Positions 56,994-64,000 of a stretch of 64,000 bases of DNA are shown in pieces (position 1 is the first letter of the stretch; each line of letters opens with the position of its first letter). Both the position numbers and the translations under genes were made by a program. The notes beneath the pieces are model-generated. The model was not told the origin of the DNA. It worked only from the letters and a program-made list of their open reading frames with translations, and did not search any database. Origin of the DNA: Rossellomorea aquimaris TF-12 (GTDB lineage: Bacteria; Bacillota; Bacilli; Bacillales; Bacillaceae_B); assembly GCF_001648555.1 (NCBI RefSeq), contig NZ_LQXM01000029.1, positions 310,001 to 374,000 of the forward strand, in the 5' to 3' direction.

Positions 56994-57439
56994 TTAATGA
57001 TGTTCACTGTGATGATCTTCTCCTTCAGATTCGTCTGCTTTCATTTCTTCAGCACTCACTTCTCCAACAACAAATTGTTTCTTAGGCATAACATGCATGT
57101 CCCTGGCTGTAACATGTGTTTGAACATAATATATCCCTTCCTCTTTGAAGGTCTTTTTAATTGTGTAAATTCCATTTCCCATATTTATAGCTTCAATCAT
57201 TTCACTTTTTTTTCACTATCATTTTTCCAGATTTCAAAATTCACTTCATCAGCATCTGTAACATCGGTATCTCCTTGAAAAACCTTCACTTTCAAGCTAG
57301 TTTCTTCATTTATAGATATTTCTTCTGGAAGCTGAATATTCACCTCCACTTTTTTGGGCCCTTCCATTTCATTAGATGAACAGGCTGCAACTGTAATCAT
57401 TAATAAAATAATCATTAGAGTAAAACTTATTTTTTTCAT
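56994..57439 (-). pseudogene. YtkA-like lipoprotein gene with a poly-A frameshift
   Basis: ATG at 57439 begins KKISFTLMIILLMITVAACS (lipobox VAAC) and a beta-rich segment KVEVNIQLPEEISINEETSL; the frame ends at 57197. The next frame starts within it as MIEAINMGNGIYTIKKTFKE then VQTHVTARDMHVMPKKQFVV and a His-rich tail. The join lies at GAAAAAAAGTGAAATG: with six instead of seven A the two parts fuse into one YtkA-domain lipoprotein. Mutation, phase-variable tract or sequencing error are all possible. The His-rich end would bind metal, fitting a copper/haem-export-linked family. Confidence 0.82.
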
Positions 57440-57595
57440 CTTTCTTCCCCCAGTGTTTTTAATTTTCGATATCCCCAAGCTAAGTGGCATAAGGTTTACC
57501 ACACCTGACATTAAAACAAAGTACCGTATGGCTTATCTTATCCAAAATTTATCTTACTCAATTTTTGTGAAGAAAAAATGAAATAAATAAAAAAA

Positions 57596-57622
57596 GAGCA
57601 AAGAATCAGAGATCCTTGCCCT
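57596..57622 (-). terminator. Imperfect hairpin at the methyltransferase gene end
   Basis: GCAAAGAATC/GATCCTTGC with a bulge, T-run on the minus strand, overlapping the stop at 57606. Confidence 0.65.
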
Positions 57623-58361
57623 TATTACATTTTTTTGATTTTAGTAGGATAAAAGATGGTCTTCTATGTTCATTTCTTAATTTAGGCATTTCCCTTAATC
57701 CATCTTGTGTTGGCTCGGGTTCAATGATTTTTTGAAGTGTTAACCCATTTTCAACCAAAGTATTGATTAAAGTTGATAATGTTCTATGGTATTTAATCAC
57801 TCCCTCGACGTACCAAAACTGCTCCCTTTTCCCTTCTTCATGGTAGTGATCAACTGCCCAATGTAACTTGGTACCCTCTTCATCCTTAACCCAATTATTC
57901 ATGCCTTTTCTAGCCGTTACCACCGGATGCTCTGTTGAAATTATTAATTCCCCGTTTTGTTTTAGAAGTCGAGCTAATTTTTTTATTAAACTTTCGTAAT
58001 TTTCTATGTAGTGGATGGCAAGAGAGCTGACAATTAAGTCAAAAGAATTATATGGTAAAACCATATCTTCCATAGACATACATTGGTAATCAATACAGGG
58101 ATGATGAGTTTCTGAATTCGCTTTTTCAATCATCTTCATAGATATATCAACACCTAGCACATGTGCTGCCCCGTTTTCTAAACAGAACCTGGAAAATTGT
58201 CCTGTACCACAACCTAGATCTAACACTCTCATACCTTTTAATTTTGGTAATAAAGAAATCATGGCTGGCTGTTCAATAAAATCATTGTATGTCTGTCCAG
58301 TATTTCTCAGTTTCATATATTCATTAAAAAAATTTGGATTATCATAGATATTTTGTTTCAT
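57606..58361 (-). CDS. Class I SAM-dependent methyltransferase
   Basis: 251 aa; AGGAGGTAATG upstream of ATG. MRVLDLGCGTGQFSRFCLEN (about 39-58) is motif I, LGVDISMKMI beta-2, YNSFDLIVSSLAIHYIENYE motif II-like, and LLKQNGELIISTEHPVV the C-terminal strand. UbiE/MenG-like methyltransferase_11 type; substrate unknown. Confidence 0.9.
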   Translation of the reverse strand: MKQNIYDNPNFFNEYMKLRNTGQTYNDFIEQPAMISLLPKLKGMRVLDLGCGTGQFSRFCLENGAAHVLGVDISMKMIEKANSETHHPCIDYQCMSMEDMVLPYNSFDLIVSSLAIHYIENYESLIKKLARLLKQNGELIISTEHPVVTARKGMNNWVKDEEGTKLHWAVDHYHEEGKREQFWYVEGVIKYHRTLSTLINTLVENGLTLQKIIEPEPTQDGLREMPKLRNEHRRPSFILLKSKKCNKGKDL

Positions 58362-58396
58362 TCATTACCTCCTGAATAATTTCTGTTATTAATCAA

Positions 58397-59083
58397 TTAA
58401 CGTGTTGGAATATGCATGACTACTCCTATATCCATTGATCGCTTATCCTCTAAATTAAACTCCCAGGCTGGTTTATCCCCACACACTGTAACTTGTCCAT
58501 CCTGAAGGATTAATCCAGTTTCTTCATACAGAGCGAGTACTGGCTTATTTGTTTTCCTGATGAATTCTTTTATCATAAAACCCTCAGATGCTTCATAATG
58601 ACACCAAATGGCAACCTCATTTATTAATGATAAACCTTCAAAAGATGAAAGGTGTACATCATTTGAGTCCACGTGAGCACAAGTAAGAATGTTACTTCCT
58701 ATGATGATCGCTCCTGCACTTCCTCCATACACTATTCCTCCTTCTGTGACAAATTCATACAACACGGAATCAAATCCGGATACTTGTAACTCTTTTAATA
58801 GTTTGAATGTATTTCCTCCACCAATATAGACTGCTGAAAATGCTCTAAGATCCGCCAGTGTTTTACCCTTTAGGTTAGTCCACATGGTTATTTCCTCGAT
58901 GCCCAGAGGATTGAAAACGTTGTTTATCCATTCAAAACAAGATTCAAAGGAGATTGAATATTTATTCATAGCAATTGGAATATATAGTAAAGGTTTCGTT
59001 TTCGTAATGTTTTGTGCAAAGAGTTTATCAAAGGTTTGAGTTTGTTCTTTATCTCCACCACCTGAAAGGTAAAGGGGTCCCAT
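58397..59083 (-). CDS. Peptidase S51 (dipeptidase E) family protein
   Basis: 228 aa; AATGGAGG upstream of ATG. LYLSGGGDKEQTQTFD at the start, AVYIGGGNTFKLLKELQVSG and IVYGGSAGAIIIGSNILTC (nucleophile Ser in GGSAGA, about 121-126) and a later ALYEETGLILQDG are S51 landmarks. Dipeptidase E cleaves N-terminal Asp-Xaa; cyanophycinase-like members differ. Specificity not deducible. Confidence 0.88.
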   Translation of the reverse strand: MGPLYLSGGGDKEQTQTFDKLFAQNITKTKPLLYIPIAMNKYSISFESCFEWINNVFNPLGIEEITMWTNLKGKTLADLRAFSAVYIGGGNTFKLLKELQVSGFDSVLYEFVTEGGIVYGGSAGAIIIGSNILTCAHVDSNDVHLSSFEGLSLINEVAIWCHYEASEGFMIKEFIRKTNKPVLALYEETGLILQDGQVTVCGDKPAWEFNLEDKRSMDIGVVMHIPTR

Positions 59084-59123
59084 TTAATGTGCCTCCATTT
59101 TGCATTAATTTTTTTAAAAAAGC

Positions 59124-59452
59124 TTATTGAACTTTATCATCCGACACAATATGAAAATGTAGATGCTTGGAGTCTTGATAGTTACCTAGATTTGTAATGA
59201 CGCGACATGCTCCATACTCTTGTTCAATTCGTTTTGGAACTTCTCTTATGGTTTTCATTAATTCATCGAATATCTTTTCTTCATTTTCCTTAATTCTTGT
59301 TAAAGATGGAATGTGTATTTTAGGAATTGCTACTAGTGTATCTGATAAAAAGGCTTCGTATGATAATAGACTAATGTATGTTCAGTCTCATAAATTTTTT
59401 CGACCTGTGTTTTGCCACTTAGCACTTCATCACAATAAAAATCATTTGTCAC
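59124..59452 (-). pseudogene. Frameshifted HIT-family hydrolase gene
   Basis: GTG at 59452 (GGAGGAAAA upstream) begins TNDFYCDEVLSGKTQVEKIY then HTLVYYHTKPFYQIH before a double stop; in the next frame DTLVAIPKIHIPSLTRIKEN, IREVPKRIEQEYGACRVITN, LGNYQDSKHLHFHIVSDD lead to a TAA at 59124. HLHFHI is the histidine triad H-x-H-x-H. One base shift at CAGATACACTAGTAG separates the parts; the span is not a multiple of three. Confidence 0.9.
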
Positions 59453-59612
59453 TTTAGTTTTCCTCCTCAAAAAAACAATTTCACTAGTATATTTTAACAT
59501 AAATTCCCAAATTATGATTTTAAAAATAATTTCTCATAAACTTCCTTTACAATGAAAATTTTCCTCAGAATACAGGTTCCATCTACTTTTATTCTACTAA
59601 AATAGTCCCTAA

Positions 59613-61328
<1,716 letters not shown>

Positions 61329-61339
61329 ATCGTTTTCAA

Positions 61340-61373
61340 ACCAGTAAGGGCTCTTTGGTCTTTACTGGTTTTT
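61340..61373 (+). terminator. Intrinsic terminator of the neutral protease gene
   Basis: ACCAGTAA/TTACTGGT stem followed by TTTTTC. Confidence 0.8.
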
Positions 61374-61482
61374 CATTTGGCTCTAAAAGGAGAATTATAG
61401 GAATAACGCAATAATCAATTGGAATGCGGCCAATTTAATTAGACATCTACTTATTTTGCAGCTTTTTAAACAGAGCTAATAA

Positions 61483-61514
61483 AAAATCCTTGGTCTCTAT
61501 CGACCAAGGATTTT
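61483..61514 (-). terminator. Intrinsic terminator of the SulP gene
   Basis: AAAATCCTTGGTC/GACCAAGGATTTT, 13-bp stem with T-run on the minus strand, next to the stop at 61518. Confidence 0.9.
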
Positions 61515-61517
61515 CAT

Positions 61518-62999
61518 TTAGTGGTTAACGGCTTTATCAAGTCCACCAGGCTTGTTATGAACAGCCAATTTATCAATTAATTTATTACTTTCTGCATTTA
61601 ATCCAATTAAGTTTACTTTCACACCATTTTGATGATACTTAATCACAATTTTATCAATTGCGCCAACGGCAGAATCATCCCATAAATGTGTTTGAGTTAA
61701 ATCTAACGTTACTTCTTTCACATCTTCCGTAAAATCAAAGCTTTCAACAAATTCAGTTACAGATGCAAAGAATAATTGCCCTGATACCTTGTATACTTTT
61801 TTATGTGTTTGTTCAGAACCTAATGTCGTAATACTCACTTTAGAAATTTTAGAAGCAAAGAAAATAGCACTCAAGATAATCCCAACCAGGACACCTTTTG
61901 ATAAGTCATGAGTAAACAGAACTGTTACTACTGTTGCTAACATAACAAGGTTATCTGTAATCGGTGTTTTGTGTGCATTTTTGATGGAAGACCAGTCAAA
62001 GGTACCAATTGATACCATGATCATAACACCCACTAATGCTGCCATTGGGATTTGAACTAAGAAATCATTTAACAATAAGATTAAGATCATAAGGAATGTT
62101 CCCGCAACAAATGCTGACAGACGTCCACGTCCCCCGGATTTCACATTGATAACAGATTGTCCAATCATTGCACACCCTGCCATTCCTCCGAATAATCCTG
62201 AAACGATATTCGCAATCCCTTGTCCTTTAGCTTCTTTATTCTTGTCACTCGTTGTATCAGTCATATCATCCACAATAGAAGCGGTTAGTAAAGACTCTAC
62301 TAATCCAACGATGGCAATGGATAAAGAATAAGGAAAGATAATTTGTAACGTCTCAAAGTTTAATGGAATTTCGGGTAGTAAGAACACAGGTAGTGCTTGA
62401 GTTAACTCTCCCATGTCTCCTACTGTACGAACTCCACTTCCTGTTAACACAGCAAAAATGGTTACTGCAATAATAGCCACTAAAGGTGAAGGGACAGCCT
62501 TTGTAAAGCGTGGTAAAATATAGATAATTGCTAAAGCGCCTGCTACCATTGCGTACATAATCCATTTTTCACCTACAAAGTGTGGCAACTGAGAAGTGAA
62601 AATTAAAATAGCAAGAGCATTCACAAAGCCAACCATAACGGATCGTGGTACAAATTTCATTAGACGGCCTAATTTAAGGACACCCATGACAATTTGAATC
62701 ACTCCCGTTAAGATCGTTGCTGCAAGCAAGTATTGCAAACCATAATCCGCAACTAACGTTACCATGACTAAAGCAGTAGCACCTGTAGCGGCAGAAATCA
62801 TTCCTGGTCTTCCACCTACAAACGCTATTACAACAGCAATACAGAAGGAAGCATATAATCCAACCATTGGATCTACACCGGCAATGATAGAAAACGCAAT
62901 CGCTTCAGGGATTAACGCCATAGCAACAACTAATCCAGCAAGTACATCTCCTCTCACATTTCCAAACCATTCATATTTTATTTTTGAACTTAAATTCAT
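61518..62999 (-). CDS. SulP family anion transporter with STAS domain
   Basis: 493 aa; AGAGGTGC before ATG. About ten membrane helices with the family start [20 protein letters not shown] (in outline 15-34) and [20 protein letters not shown]; the C-terminal ~110 residues are a STAS domain ([20 protein letters not shown]). Exchanger or symporter of sulphate, bicarbonate or similar anions; substrate not deducible. Divergent from the UspA gene. Confidence 0.93.
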   Translation of the reverse strand: MNLSSKIKYEWFGNVRGDVLAGLVVAMALIPEAIAFSIIAGVDPMVGLYASFCIAVVIAFVGGRPGMISAATGATALVMVTLVADYGLQYLLAATILTGVIQIVMGVLKLGRLMKFVPRSVMVGFVNALAILIFTSQLPHFVGEKWIMYAMVAGALAIIYILPRFTKAVPSPLVAIIAVTIFAVLTGSGVRTVGDMGELTQALPVFLLPEIPLNFETLQIIFPYSLSIAIVGLVESLLTASIVDDMTDTTSDKNKEAKGQGIANIVSGLFGGMAGCAMIGQSVINVKSGGRGRLSAFVAGTFLMILILLLNDFLVQIPMAALVGVMIMVSIGTFDWSSIKNAHKTPITDNLVMLATVVTVLFTHDLSKGVLVGIILSAIFFASKISKVSITTLGSEQTHKKVYKVSGQLFFASVTEFVESFDFTEDVKEVTLDLTQTHLWDDSAVGAIDKIVIKYHQNGVKVNLIGLNAESNKLIDKLAVHNKPGGLDKAVNH

Positions 63000-63266
63000 A
63001 ATGCACCTCTTCCTATATCATTTTGACTTTCAACTCTCATGAAAGTCGGGTCCGTTAAACACAAGGGACATTATATAATGGAATGGTCATTTTGTGAAAC
63101 ACCTATGTAAACACTTACATTAATTACTTTCTTTATAATACTCTTTTTTACTCTTACATCCACCTATCATCATAATTATGTAAAAAAAACATAAAACAAA
63201 AAAGGAAATGTATGCAATAAATAGAATGTTATAATAACAGCGTTTTCAAAGACTGGAGGGAATACG

Positions 63267-63683
63267 ATGTTCAAAAAAATCCTTCTTGCAACAGATGGAT
63301 CAGAGCATTCATTAAGGGCTGGAGAAAGAGCCATAGATCTTGCAAAGTGTAATATACACTCAAAAATACATATTGTTTATGTAATAGATAGCAAACAATC
63401 TAAAGATGATGTTTTGGAACACTGGGGATTGGATGCAACAGATAAACGAAAACAGAAACTGCAGATGATTGAGCAGAAAGCAAAACAAGCCTCTGTTGCT
63501 ATTGAAGTGATTTTTTTACACGGTGAACCTGGTCCAACTATTGTTGAGTATGCAAATAAAAATGAATTCGATACAGTTGTTATTGGGAGCCGAGGCTTAA
63601 ATGTATTTCAAGAAATGGTTCTTGGCAGCGTCAGTCATAAAGTAGCCAAAAGAGCAAAGTGCCCTGTCATGATTGTAAAATAG
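63267..63683 (+). CDS. Universal stress protein UspA-type
   Basis: 138 aa; GGAGGGAA before ATG. KKILLATDGSEHSLRAGERA at the start, VIGSRGLNVFQEMVLGSVSH (about 107-126) carries the G-x2-G-x9-G-S nucleotide-binding motif, and the end CPVMIVK is typical. ATP-binding stress protein. Divergent from the SulP gene, a common neighbour pair (SulP-Usp) in Bacilli. Confidence 0.93.
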   Translation: MFKKILLATDGSEHSLRAGERAIDLAKCNIHSKIHIVYVIDSKQSKDDVLEHWGLDATDKRKQKLQMIEQKAKQASVAIEVIFLHGEPGPTIVEYANKNEFDTVVIGSRGLNVFQEMVLGSVSHKVAKRAKCPVMIVK

Positions 63684-63686
63684 GAA

Positions 63687-63714
63687 AAAGCTTAAGGGAG
63701 TTCCCTTAAGCTTT
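63687..63714 (+). terminator. Intrinsic terminator of the UspA gene
   Basis: AAAGCTTAAGGGA/TCCCTTAAGCTTT, 13-bp stem followed by TCTCTTT. Confidence 0.88.
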
Positions 63715-63782
63715 CTCTTTAGTTTAGATCTTCCTTCTATTAGAATCCCAAAAGGATAAAACAAACTTCACTTGTAAAGAAA

Positions 63783-64000
63783 CTATTTATATAAATAGGA
63801 AAAGATTTGAGGAACTCTTTTACTCCATGCAATTTCATTATGTTCAGCGTCCTTAACAATTTCAAACTTACAATTGTCTATTTTTTCTTTTAATAGATGA
63901 TATACCTTTCGACTGGATTCTATATATTTTTGGCAGTCTATACTGTCTGTTGCTTCATTCGAGCCAATATCCATATAAAATCGCTCAATCTGAGACAAAT
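63783..64000 (-). CDS. C-terminus of an alpha/beta-hydrolase (esterase), N-terminus outside window
   Basis: 72 codons reading from the window end leftward without a start (the internal TTG near 63998 is not a credible start). RFYMDIGSNEATDSIDCQKY, IESSRKVYHLLKEKI and VKDAEHNEIAWSKRVPQIFS match the C-terminal part of enterochelin-esterase/S-formylglutathione-type esterases, where AEHNEIAW holds the catalytic His. Only this end can be described. Confidence 0.7.
   Translation of the reverse strand, partial: LSQIERFYMDIGSNEATDSIDCQKYIESSRKVYHLLKEKIDNCKFEIVKDAEHNEIAWSKRVPQIFSYLYK

Noticed and set aside
59197-59457. 86-codon rightward ORF opposite the HIT remnant
   Set aside because: Complement of the decayed HIT gene; the leftward frames carry the family motifs.

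Overview
The window looks like a chromosomal stretch of a low-GC, spore-forming Bacillaceae (Bacillus or a close relative). It carries SpoIIP, a HemY-type porphyrinogen oxidase, a bacillolysin-type neutral protease, RsbR-like STAS proteins, a SAM-I (S-box) riboswitch, strong GGAGG ribosome-binding sites, many TTG/GTG starts and U-tract terminators. There is no rRNA, no tRNA, no prophage module, no CRISPR-Cas and no complete insertion sequence. Most genes point left (minus strand) and are single genes or 2-3 gene operons of accessory enzymes: about nine intact GNAT acetyltransferases, three HAD phosphatases, three small-molecule or protein nucleotidyltransferase/kinase-like proteins, DinB-fold proteins, methyltransferases and a Nudix hydrolase.

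Layout. 1-13 kb: a partial macro-type HTH protein, a uridine-kinase-like P-loop protein, an old yellow enzyme, cupin, MazG-like, DUF4145, GIY-YIG, ceramidase-like, a serine hydrolase lacking its catalytic Lys, DUF1572, a DnaB_2-like protein and a lipid kinase. 12.6-19 kb: a V4R-like/STAS sensor, HemY, a SAM-I riboswitch in front of a small FbpA-like gene, SpoIIP, lipoprotein, methyltransferase. 19-22 kb: two GC-rich palindromic repeat elements, two adjacent decayed genes, two GNATs. 22-31 kb: DoxX, DUF2254, GNATs, HAD and Nudix genes, a decayed GNAT, then an ArsR-SRPBCC-SRPBCC operon that looks leaderless. 31-37 kb: a metal/arsenical-type ArsR, YraQ-type permease and a 28-residue Cys-Cys microprotein with four 16-bp operators, then an ABC exporter-TetR operon with two 16-bp operators. 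37-50 kb: a class-A-like hydrolase, RluF, TauE/SafE, metallophosphoesterase, 2'-5' RNA ligase-like, DinB, FAD oxidoreductase, a GNAT-DUF2785 fusion, and an MFS exporter with its ArsR regulator. 50-64 kb: nucleotidyltransferase, lipoproteins, RlmN, YaaH-type acetate transporter, an RsbR-like protein, a frameshifted YtkA-like lipoprotein, methyltransferase, peptidase S51, a broken HIT gene, neutral protease, SulP, UspA and a partial esterase.

Two genome-scale patterns stand out. First, at least seven intergenic sites carry degenerate arrays of a 9-11 bp core repeated with an almost exact 21-bp period and unrelated filler between cores. There are three core types: AATCRATCC/GATYGATT, ATTGGGCCA and TTATCAACTTT. 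Six of the seven lie immediately after the stop codon of a leftward gene that has no visible intrinsic terminator. Because 21 bp is seven codons, each array can also be read as heptapeptide repeats; in three arrays the cleanest reading is in the frame of the preceding gene, beyond its stop codon. I know of no description of this family. It is the best candidate here for an undescribed system, although whether it is RNA, DNA-binding, or fossil coding sequence cannot be decided from this sequence. Second, at least eight genes are broken by frameshifts, an 11-bp duplication or in-frame stops, so either the region is decaying or the assembly has indel errors at some homopolymers. The in-frame TAA codons and the 11-bp duplication argue that much of the decay is real.
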